Below are positions 48,101 through 60,100 of a stretch of DNA of 64,000 nucleotides, piece after piece (position 1 is the first letter of the stretch; the number at the start of each line of letters is the position of its first letter). Origin of the DNA: Amborella trichopoda (taxonomy: Eukaryota; Streptophyta; Magnoliopsida; Amborellales; Amborellaceae); contig NW_006497600.1 in assembly GCF_000471905.2 (NCBI RefSeq), positions 555,024 to 619,023 of the forward strand, given 5' to 3'. A model generated the notes under the pieces. That model was given only the letters and a program-made list of their open reading frames with translations, had not been told where the DNA came from and made no database searches. Made by a program: the position numbers and the translations under genes.

Positions 48101-51100
48101 GGGCTCAGAAGGCTGAGGTACAGCGGAAAGGGAAGAGGGGCAAGAGGAAGATGGTTGAGTGGAGGGAGCAAGGTCTACCAAAAGCAACAGAAGGGGTTGG
48201 TGGGGAGAGAAGGGCAGGGTGGGAGTGGATGAGTCAGGGAGGGGAGCCTCGTCGAAGGGTAGGCATGAGGGGAGCGGAGAATGCAAAGGTAGAAGGATAG
48301 AAGAGGGAGGAGCTAGAGAGTAGGAACAAGCCAAAAAGTAAGCAGGAGCGGAAGGTAGTAGGGTGGGGAGGGGAAAAGGCAGAGGTGAGGGGGTCGGCTG
48401 GGTGGTGATCTCGAGGGGGGTAGGTGGAGGCGGTGGATGGGTGTCACTGAAGGGTTCGATGAAGGAGGAGGGGAGGACGAGAGGGGTTCGTCATTCAAGG
48501 TGGTGGATGGAGACTGGACTGGTGTCAGAAGAGGGGAAGTGGAAGGAGGTGGTAGGGAGGGGGGAGCAAAGGATGACTTCTTAGGGGGAGAGCCTGACGG
48601 CAGACAGAGAGGGCCGGTGGCGGAGGCCAAAGGGAGGCAGAGGGCAATGAGGCTGGGGTGAGGGTGCTCCACCCGAGGAAGAGAAGGCATTAAATGAGGG
48701 GGCTACATGGCCAGAGGGTCCTGCCAACGCATAGATGGTTGGCGGCTCGAAAAGAAGGAGAGGGTCCTCGTCGACCCAAATGGCTTCACCGAATCGAGAA
48801 GAGGCGTTGTCGCTAGGCTCATCAGGGGAGACCAATGCTGCCAGGAGGAAGGGGGCAGCTGCGTGGGTACAGTCAGTGTAGGTAGCAGGGAGTCAATTGT
48901 TGCAAGTGATTCCGCACCAAGGGACGGATGGGTGCTACCTAAGGTAGACTCTGATAGTGGGCTGACGTGGCAGGTGAGGGGACAGTCAACTCTATCTCCA
49001 GGGTTGTGGTAACGCTGCCAAGTTCGCCTACTGTCTGCAAGAGGCGGTTGCCGACAACGGCTGGGTGCCTCGACCAAAGAGGAGCTAAGTCGGGACCAAC
49101 AGGATGGTGGCATTTCCTGGAAACCACATTCCAAGTTGGCGGGTCGAGCTCGTAGGAGGAGGTACCATCAGAGGGGGTGAAGAAGTTTGGGATGGAGGTG
49201 AGATCAAGGACCACGAAACATGGAGGCGGAAGTATAACCCTTCCACTTCGAGCCAGAGGGATGGTGGAATGAGTCTAGGATCAAGGGCTTCCAAAAAGAA
49301 GCGAATGGCACCCAAGGGTAGAAATTCGAGTGATTTCCAGTGGATCTCTACTAGGGAACCACAGGCCTCAGCTAAGACCAGGCGTCGAGAGTAAGTGTGA
49401 CAACGTGACCCAGACTCTTTGCTTCCTAATAGACCCTTCGACCAGTGACCATTTGCAAAGCTCAAGTGATACCCCTTGAAACAGAGGGACGAAGTTGTCA
49501 ATAGGGAACGAAGGGCGCTTTCCTCAGAGGGGAAGCCGAAAAAGATAAGAGTCGATCGAAAGACAACGGCAGCCAAGTTGTGGCTCCTCCCAAGAGTGCT
49601 GACCCCATTTCTCAATAGCTCGGAAGTCATCCCTCCTAGGCTGGAAAGAGCCTACCAATGAGGAAGAAGTTTGGATCAAAGGGAAGTAGAGACCTCGTCC
49701 AGGGTGGAGAGTATTAGAGGTAGGTGTGGAGAGCGAGGCCAAGGGGGAGGTGGACGCAACTGGGCTGGGGCAGGGGTCCCTGATGGGGTGGAGAGAAAGG
49801 AAGACAGGTAAGAGGACACCACCAGTGCAAAGGTGGCATGAGGGGAATAAGGCACACAACAAGGTCTAGCTATTGCGAAAGAAGGGAGGGGGGGGGGGAT
49901 GGCGAGGGCAAAGGTGGGGGACGGGATGAGATTACAAGCTATAGCTTTTACCCCAGTCGGAGGGGGGGAGCCACCTCTTCGAGGAAGAAGAAACCATAGA
50001 AGTTCTTCTTTTGGGGTGACGTTTAGGAAAGGGGAGATAGAATCAATGTCTAAGAGGCAAAATATCAATATTTCAAGCCAAACAAGCAATCGAATGGATA
50101 AATCTGAGTGTTCTCCTAAACAAAACCCTTACCAGGTATTCCAGAGCAAAGCTCTCTTCCTTTTGTATTTCAAAATCCCATTCATCTCCTTACAACCCTC
50201 TTCCAATCCCAATTTATAATAAGGAGCATACTGCGACTACAAGAAATCCTAATTCTACATAAAATAGAAGACCAAACGGCACCTAAAAATCCTAAAGAAC
50301 CCTAAAATCCATAAAAACTTAAAAATCAGAAGAATAAACCATGAAAATCCCCCAAAAAATACATCCTTCAATTTTAATAGGAAAAATTCAAAGATAGGAG
50401 TCATTTGCTTCTACATCAATTGTTTATCAAGGGGAAAGGAAGAAAAGGGTAGAACCTATGTTGGCTGAAATCTATTAATATCTTTTATTAAATATTACAT
50501 TCGATTGATCATCCTAATATTTATAATGCAGGACTTTTACATGATAAGACCTGGCTAAATAAATGCATTGTAAAATTTACTTGACAAAATATATTTGCAA
50601 GAAAAGTACATATATTCCTTATATCTTTATTGTGTTCCGATGATAATAAGACCTGGCTAAGTAGATGCTGTAAAATTTACTTGACAAAATATATTTGTAA
50701 GTAAAGTACAAATATTTTTTATATCTTTATTGTGTTCTGAAATATCATCATCATCCCAACCATTTGGGGTCGTCTACATGAATCATGTTCCGCCATTCCA
50801 CTCTATCAAGGGTCATACTCTCATACAGACCATAAGTCACCATATCGATTCTCACTACTTCCATCCATGTACTTTTGGGCCTTCCACTTGCCCTTTTAGA
50901 GCCTTCCACATTAACCAAATTGCCCCTTCTAAAATGTGTTATTCTAGCTCGACATTGCACATGGTCAGCCCACTTAAGCTTACTTTCCCTTAGCTTATCA
51001 CCTATTGGAGCTACCCCTAAGTTCCCTCAAACCCCTAAGTTCCCTCAGACCCCCTAAGTTCCCTTAGATATTCATTATGAATTTTATCCTTTCTTGTCTT

Positions 51101-54100
51101 GCCCTTCATCCATCTCAACATGATCATCTCAGCTATATTCATTATATGGATATCTTATTTCTTGACCGCCGAACATTCTGTCCCATAAAGCATCGTTGGC
51201 CTTACAGTCGTCTTATAAAACTTCATTCCCCTTCCCTTTCATTGGTATGCGACAATCACATAAAACTATGAAACCACATCTCCACTTCACCCACCCAGCT
51301 CTAATTCTATGTACAACATCTTCCTCAATCTCTTCATCTTCAAGGAATTGTATATCACTATATAATTTATAAAAATTGTATGCAATTTTTATTTTTAAAA
51401 TTCTCATATATTTTATATATGGGATTGTCTACAAAGAGATCGTTTATCTTTTGTACATGGAGGTCACAAACACTCTTGTCCTTTAAAAATGGGCGATTGT
51501 AAGAGTATCATCGAATAGACACAAAATTCCAAAAACAAAACTCTTGGACTTCGTGACTCACCCCAAACCATCCAATTTGATGTCCAATGAGAGAGAATGA
51601 TTGTGACCTCCATGTACAAAAGATAAATTGTCTCTTTGTAGACAATCCCTTTATATATTTGTTGCAATACTACTCCTATCATCATCATCATCATCATCAT
51701 CATCCAAGCCTTATCCTAATAATTTGCAGTCAGCTATATGAATAATGCTCCTACATTCTTCTCTATCAAGGGCATACCCTCAATAAGACCAGAAATCACC
51801 ATATATTTTCTTACTACCTCTATCCATGTCCTTTTAGGCCTTCCCCATGCCCTTTTAAAGCTTTCCACTTGAACCACATTGCACATCCTAACTGGCATTG
51901 TATTAGGTCTACGTTGCACATGGCCAACCCTCCTAAGTCTACTTTCCCTCATCTTATTGCCTATTGAAGCTACACCTAAGTTCGCACGTGTATATTCATT
52001 CCAGATTCTATCCCTTCTTATCTTGCCACTCATCCATCTCAACATCTTCATCTCAGCTACATTCATACTATGGATATCTTGTTTCTTGACTGCCCAATAT
52101 TCTCCCTATAAAGCATGGCTAGTCCGACAGCCACCCCATAGAACTTAGCCTTCAGTCTCAATGGTATGCGGCGATCACATAAACCTCCGGATGCACATCT
52201 CCACTTCGCCCAACCCAGCTCTAATTCTATGTGCGATATATTCTCAAATCTCAATCTTTTCATTCTCTTAAATTATCGACGCTAGATATTGAAAACAATC
52301 TCTTTTAGGCATTTCTTGACCATCAATATTAACTATTTTCTCATTTCTACTCGTATTATTACAAAATTTGCATTCCATATATTCTCTCTTAGTTTGGCTA
52401 ATTTTAAAAACCTTTAGATTCTAGAGCATCCCTCCAACGTTCTAACTTTGCGTTGAGGCCACCTCTAGTCTCAATCATAACTATGTTATCCGCGAACAAC
52501 ATACACCACGGTTCCTCATCTTGTAGGTGCCTAGTTAATTCATCCATAACCAAAACAAATAAATATAAGCTCAGCACTGACCCCTGAAGTAGGCCTATTA
52601 TCACTGAGAATTCCCTTGTTTCTCAACTAGTTGTCCGCACACTAGTTAGCGCTCTCTCGTACATATCTCTCACTATGTCAATATGGCATCCAATGGCTCC
52701 TTTCGTTTCCAGTACCAACCAAATTAAATTCTAAGTACCCTATCATATGCTTTTTCTAAATCAATAAAGACCATGTGGAGGTCATTTTCCTTCGCCCTAA
52801 ACTTCTCAATCAGTTGACTAAGTAAGAAAATGACTTCAATAATTGACCGCCTTGGCATAAAACTGAACTGATTTTCCGATACACTTGTTTTACGCCTTAG
52901 TTGTTGCTCAACCACTCTCTCTCACAACTTCATATTGTGGCTCATACGTTTAATCTTTCAATAGTTTATACAATTCCGTATGTCTCCTTTATTCTTGTAA
53001 ATAGGTATCACAGTACTTTTTCTCCATTTGTCTAGCATTTTCTTTGTTCTCAACACCTTGTTGAACAACTTGGTAAGCCAGCATATGCCAATCTCCCCAT
53101 GCATTTCCAAACCTCAATCGGGATACCATCTGGTCCTAAAGCCTTTCCTATCTTTATCTTTCTCAAAGCTTCTTTCACTTTAGATTTCATAATCTTGCGA
53201 ATGTAATAATGAACTCTGCCCTCATTTATGTCAAAGGTTCATCTTAATGTTGTGTTCCCATAATATTTGTTATTTAACAATTTTTGAAAATAAATTCTCC
53301 ATATTTTGTTGACCTCGTCATCTTTCACAAGGGTCAAAGGATCCTTACTCTTAATGCATCTAATATAATCTAGATCCCTACACTTCCTCTCTCTCATTTT
53401 AACTAGTTTGAAGACATCTTTTTACTTTCTATTATCCCTAGTTTATTGCACAGATTATCTATGCTTTAAGCTTAGCCTTACTATTTTTTTAGCATTTTTA
53501 TATTCTTCTAAATTTTAATCATCTTCTATTACATTGCCAAGCTTTATAATAAGATCGTTTTTCGCTAATAGCCCTCTGAATCTCCTCACTTCACTGCTAG
53601 GTTTCTTTGTCGAACTTGCTTTTCCCTCTAGTTTCTCCTAAAACTTCTTTTGCCACTTTCTTAATACAGTCAACCATCTCATTCCACACAACATTAACTT
53701 CGTGCTCAGAATTTCATTTTCCTTCTTTTACCAATGCTTCGGATTCCATTTTCCTTCTTTTACCAACTTATCCCTAAATAAGTCTATATTCTCCATTTTT
53801 AAATTCCACCACCTAGTTCTTGGACGCCTATTAGTTTTACTATTTCTCATCCATCTCTTGAGGCAGACATCCATAACCACAAACCTATGATGCTCCCAAA
53901 TTAGGGATCTTCTTGCTACCGACAACCCCTCAGTCATGCACCTGCTCCAACTTCCAATAACTATGTTCCGCTCTGTAGGATCTATGTCTAGCCAGACTAG
54001 CTTGGGGCATGAGTTACTCAATTCACCATTTTTACCTTTCATTAGAAGGTTTTGTTACCAATGCACCAACTGATGTAGAGACACACCCCTAAGACCATGT

Positions 54101-57100
54101 TTGAATGCATCAACACTTGCATAATCACATAATTTTAAAAACTATGAAATGAATTGCCCACTCCTAGAAGCACCAAAAATTTTGCCAATAATGAAGCCCT
54201 TTTGTTAAATGCACACAAATAAATCAGAAGTTGAACCATTCAGCATGTCTAAACATGAAGACCCCTATATTGAGCTCCATCCGCTTGAAAGAGATGTACA
54301 ACTGAATTATAGGAGATCATTATTCACACTTACTAGGGGTTCTCTTGGGACAGAAACCACTCGAGGTGCTTCTCTAATGTATTCTTCCATTGTTACAAGA
54401 AATGATTGAGGCGGCTGCAAAAGCAAAAAAGTTGTTAATGAGCCAGTACAAACGTGACCACAATACACAAAAGCCCCCACAAATTAACAATTATGCTCCA
54501 AATAAAATAAACGCATACCTCTCGCAAAGATGGAAACTGGAAATTCCTAGCAAGTTCCAATCCTTTACAAACATCATAGAAACTAGAAAGGCTTTCAGCC
54601 TGCAAACACAAAATCACATCAAAACTATTGATATTGAAATCCAAACATATTCTTTTTTATTTCTTTGATAACTATACAAATAAAACTTAATGAATGCAAA
54701 AACAAAATCACTGTAACCTGCTGGCCAGCTCTTCTATAAATCTCTAATGCTTTCACAGCTTCATGCCTCGGCATCTCAAAAAACTGTAACAATGATAGGA
54801 GATCATGGTAAGGAGAAAGGGTAGACACTTACATGAAAAGCAACAATTAAGTATGAAAAGCCCAAATTATTGAAATCTCAATACCTTGTCAACAAGATTG
54901 ATAATTCCATCGTTAATAGCACAATAAACTTTAAAGCTTTCTTTCAATACCTGAAAATTTAAAATTTATAGAAGTAATCAAGCATTTTTTTCATCCCTTG
55001 CCTCCAAGCCCCAATCAAACCAAAATTACATAACTTTTCTCCCAATAAATAAAGAAATAGATTGATGAAGACAATGACAGCGGACGGCCTAGCTCATTTT
55101 CAAGCAGTTTGCATTTATTTTCTTTCTCTTTCTTTTTTTTTCAATTATTTGCAGTTGGTGCAGGCATCTAAACTACAATTTGCCACTAATTCACTCTTTA
55201 ACTTTCCCTGGATCATTAAAGTTACAAATGCAAACTTCAGAAGCACTAGAATGCTAACTAATGCATGTTACATTTAGAGCAAAGTACAAAGACAGGAAAA
55301 AATAGTAACACAATAAACTATTAATTGGTCTACAAAAATAAAGAAGACATACCAAAGCCAGGGCATGCTGTATCACATAATTCCCAACAGCTCCACCTTC
55401 AGGCTGAATAAAGAACAAGATGATAAGGAGAACCAACCCTCCATAAACAGACCAAAAAAAAGAACGTACAAACTAATACTCTCATCCTTAAACTATATAT
55501 GAAACTTATGTCCTACTCCAGACTAAAGTAAGCCGCAACAGGGACCAAAAAGACTACCTGGCAACCCACAAGACGATAAAGTAATTGTTGTAAGGCAGGC
55601 ATTTGCTCCAAAAGCTCCTCGCTATCAAGATCTCTCGTTCTACTATGGCCCTACAAGCAAAATGCAGCAAAATGATCAGTATACTGTAATCCAATGAACT
55701 GTACTTTATACCATAAGAGGGGAGAATAGCATATACTGTTCCTGGGAACCCCACTCTACTGAGGGGAGAATAGGACCAACTATTGGGTCATATACTGTTC
55801 CTGGGAACCCCACTCTACTTTCTTTCTCTCTTTTTTTCCCTTAAAGTAGCAGGGGTTTGTCCAGGAACCCCACCCACTGTATTAATTTGTATGAAAACTT
55901 GTTGTGAGTTATCTCCCTGAAAGCTCTTCTATATCACTCTTACATATTGACCTTACTATATTTGCTCTTTCTCACCCAACATTGATTGGGACTTTGTATT
56001 TGTCATCTTCCATGAATGATTTTTTCCTCTTGCATTCTTCGCAGGGATATCCCTTTCGAGATGCTATTTTGAATTTTCCACGTCACCTCCCTTGGTGTCC
56101 CTTGTTGTGAGTTATCTCCCTTAAAGCTTTTCTATATCACTCTTACATATTGACCTTACTATACCTTACTATATTTGCTCTCTCTCACCCAACATTGATT
56201 GGGAATTTGTATTTCTCATCTTCCATGAATGATTTTTTCCTCTTGCCTTCTTTGCAGGGATATCCCTTTCGAGATGCTATTTTGAATTTTCCACGTCACC
56301 TCCCTTGGTGTTCCTTTAATCATATGATGATCTTCTTGCACCCTCCAATTTCTTTCTTGCCATATGACCCAAATTAGGGAAGAGAGATATTCCTAAAAAA
56401 TTGTCTATGGGCTTCTCTTGGAACCAATTTGTTAGGGGACTTTGGATTTTTGAAACGTCTACAGCTTCAGTGTTGAATCTTCTAGTAATAGCGTTCCAAA
56501 TTTCACCCACAAAGGCGTATGTAATAAAGTTCTCATGGTCTTCAATCTCAACAAAGCATTTGTGAAATTTGGAAGGCACCCTAGTTTTGCACTCTATCCA
56601 GTTATTCAAGAAATCACAATTACAATTGGGAATCACCGATCCATAACATATTTGATGGGGACCGAACTGGTTCCTAATCAGAACCAGGAATTGTTTCCAG
56701 TCAGAGGGGCATTCTATTTTGTCAGAGAACCGGGCGATCAACCTAGATGTCATATTTGTAGTCTATACAACTGAGGAGTAGGTGTGGCGGAAGAGGAAGA
56801 GCAAGTACTATGTAAGAGGACATTTCTTGAGGCAATAGGTGAGGGAAATAAAGAAGGCGGCGATTATGAGGAAGTAAGCAGACGTGACCAGCAAACATTT
56901 GAGTAATTCGAATCAGATGTCAGTGTTTAGGTATTTGCAAGGGGAGATGGGGCAGAAGATAGGGGGGATGGGGCAGTAGATGATCATGATGCCACCCAAT
57001 CCGAACTAGAAGAGTGCCTGCCTAAGCCCCAACAGCAGGAGGGTGGGGATGAGCATGAGGGGTAAACCAGCCCTAGGGACGTCGCTAAGGAGAAGGGCAT

Positions 57101-60100
57101 TCGTCTCCCCATGAAGAACCATTCACAGAGCAGATATAGCAGTCAGAAGGTGGGCACACATCTTCCTTGGAGAACCCACAAATGTACTCCTCCAGACCAC
57201 TCAACATTATGGCGACGATCGATATGACACTGATGCGAATGACTTATATGAGCCCATCTTGTTATTTATTCTTGGTCCTAGTTTGTATGTTTGGACTTGA
57301 CTAATTATATTATTACCATTTGATTGATCATATGGATGTCATTATTGTTGTATATTGCAATTTAGAGAATGAAATGAATGTCTTGCACTCCAACAAGAAT
57401 GAACTAGACTCTTAGTATTATGTGTTTTGGTAATAATAGCAAATCAATAATGTAATGGTCTATCTTGTCTTTGCAAACCCACATAACTCGATTTTTTCTT
57501 TTGCCCATATGGCTGAATCACAAGACCGCTGATTCACTAATCTGGATGGTCCAGGTCCGGGTCAAGGTCCAGTGACTGGCCAGTTCACCTAGGAAATCCA
57601 AGTTCTTAAACACAATATTTCAAACACAGATCATCCCGCTCAGTGTGATGGGATTTTGGATCGCCCACCCGCTGAACCAATTAGGACCAGTCGAAACTAG
57701 TGTTATAAAAAACGGATTGTTAGAGTAGATCGTACAAACACTGATCCTAAGATGGATCAATAGTTTGCCGATCAGACAGAAAAAAGAGAGAGAGAGTGAG
57801 ACCGTCTTTTTCTTTCCAAAGAGGTGGAGGTTTGATTCTTCCCGTCGCAATACTTTTGTTGTTAATAGAAAAGCGTTAATAAAAAATTGAGGTACAAATA
57901 CAAGCATTTAAAAGGTAACAGAGTACGAGGGTGGGGATTTGATCCCCCAACCAAGCATTTAAAGTGCCACTCAAAGCTAGCCGAGCAAGCCCTTTAACTT
58001 ATATGACATGATAATGACTTTATATAATATGCTTATATGATGTGATATCGACTATTACATATTATATATTATATATCAACGAGTCGGCTAATTCCTACTC
58101 AGAATCACCATGTTCATCGATTCCAGATTCAAATCAACGTTTTTTTAATAATGGTTGAAAAGGTCGAAATTTCACAAAAAATTAATAAGAAAATAACATT
58201 AGGGGGCGGGGGAGACCAAGATTGCCCACCCGCCGAATCCAATCAGAATTGTTGATTCACAATCCAAATAGCGGGGTTTTAAAACCTTGGTTTGGGTGGA
58301 ACAGACCTCCACCATACTATAATCCGAATCGGCCAAATCTGGCAATCCTAATTACCAATCTAGATCGCCCGGATCGTAGATCAAACAGAAAGTTAAAAAA
58401 GAAAAAAGCAAAAAAAAAAATGAAGAGCAAATTAAAGTGTTGTATAGATCCATCTCCTCCATTTATAATATATTTGTTTCATGGATTAAATTCTAAATCA
58501 TCAAACATAATATACATGGGGAGTAATGCAAATTAGAATAGAATAGGGCCAATTTCTGCATCAAGAAGGGGACCAGTCCAGTGAGTCACTGAATTCGATC
58601 TTCATTGGTGATTCTCGATTTGGATTGGCAATCTATAAAGCCTTGGGCTGGTGTTTTAGAACAAGGATCATCTGGGTGGATCGGTCCTCCATTGGAACAA
58701 TCCAAATCAGCTGAATCGACAATCCAACCCAAAATAAAAATAAATAAAATCTAAAACGAAAAGAGAGAAAAAAAGTTGCATAAATTCATAATATAAATAT
58801 TTATTTGATGATTTAGAGTTTCAACCATAAATAAGTAAATGAATATTGAACACTATGAATTGAGTAAAATAGAGCCATACAGTCACGGCACCTAATAATA
58901 GGCGTTAAATTCCTTCCTCTTACTAAATAAAACCTTTCAAACCCTAATAGTTTTTCTTGTATAGACTGCTTAATACAGGGTTTTGAAAATCGTCGTTGTG
59001 GATCAGAACTGGACATTGATTGGCCCAATTCCCTCTCAAAATCGAGAGTTGGCTCGAATCTCTCTAGTTTACCTAACTCCCTATGTTTAATTTTCTTTTT
59101 AACTATTGGAACTCTAAATCATCAAACAAATATGGATTTATGTAATTTTTCACTCTTTTTCATTTTTATATTTATTTTTATTTTTTGCTAGATCACCAAT
59201 TTCGCTGATCCGGATTGGTCCAATGGAGGGCAGATCCACCAAGATGATATCAGATTTAAAACACTTGCACAAGGTTTTAAAAGCCATCAATCCAGATCGA
59301 GAATTGTCGATCTGTATAGGATTCAAGACCCACTGGACCAATTCCCTCCCAGAATTAGAAATGAACCCTAACCTTTCAAAATTGCATTGTTCCCCCCAAA
59401 TGTTATGTTTGTTTGATGATTTAATCATCAAATAAACATATTATAAATTAGGAAGATGTAACTATGCAACACTTTCTCTTCTTAAGTTCCTGTTCTTTCT
59501 TAACTTTTGGATAGACAGCCAATTCAGCTGACCTTGATTGCCCTATTCGGCCAAACCAGATCGGCACAATGGAGGACCAATCCACTTGGACCTAGGTTTT
59601 AAAATCTGGCAATCAGAATCACTAATCTAGATTGCAACTCAGTAGGTAGGCAATCAAGACACTTCCCCCCCCCAAAAAAAAAAAAAGCTGAATATCCAAA
59701 AAAATATTATTAATGTTTTTATTTACTGTCAACCATTTCAACCTATCTGGACAGGTACAGAGCATGGGCAATCTTAACCCAACTCCAAGTTTTAAACATT
59801 AACCTGGCCAATCAATTTTTTAAAACACTGCAATGGCCAAGTATTTTAAAAATGGCCCCAGACAAAATAGTACTAAACTAATGCTTTTTTAAAAAAAATA
59901 TTATACTAAACTAATGCTTTAATATTCAAAAAAAATGAAAAAGGTCCAAAAATAAATTGGGGTAGGAATCAAGCAATTCTTCTAACAAAATTGCTTGATT
60001 CCCTAACACTCGCCATGTTCTCTCAAAGAAACCAAGTAAGCCCCTCGGACTCGAATGCATTCATAGTTCTGATAAGGAACAGGATCAGTACCTCACCGGA

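Larger units (their letters stand above)
43311..50054 (-). mobile_element. Near full-length L1 LINE inserted in a gypsy LTR
   Basis: About 6.7 kb on the minus strand. Order from the 5' end: ORF1-like region, proline-rich stretch, AP endonuclease, reverse transcriptase, zinc-binding zf-RVT, RNase H, 3' UTR and a short A tail (TTTTT on the + strand after 43310). The two LTR borders, AAAAAATCAGCATTTC and AAAATATCAATATTTC, probably are the diverged target duplication. Every domain is crossed by stops or shifts. It is the same family as the fragment at 31220-32755. It is transcribed in the same direction as the host ANTH gene. Confidence 0.9.
41709..50418 (-). mobile_element. Internally shortened Ty3/gypsy element, its 5' LTR split by an L1
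   Basis: On the minus strand: 5' LTR 50418-50055 plus 43310-43265, primer-binding site 43261-43250, internal part to about 42197, 3' LTR about 42194-41709. LTR ends are TGATGTAG and CTACATCA/CTATATCA. The internal part is only about 1.07 kb and holds a decayed gag (family-like [18 protein letters not shown]). Pol is absent, apart from a short piece before the 3' LTR that resembles the end of gypsy pol ([11 protein letters not shown]). The L1 at 43311-50054 interrupts the 5' LTR. No clear target duplication remains. Confidence 0.8.

Noticed and set aside
47800..49134. Many overlapping frames of 60-180 codons on both strands
   Set aside because: High GC and few stop triplets in the G-rich part of the L1 keep frames open; only the minus-strand DUF4283-like frame at 49630-49085 fits a protein family.
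53702..53890. + strand frame opposite the RTE element
   Set aside because: Shadow of the minus-strand RTE coding remnant.
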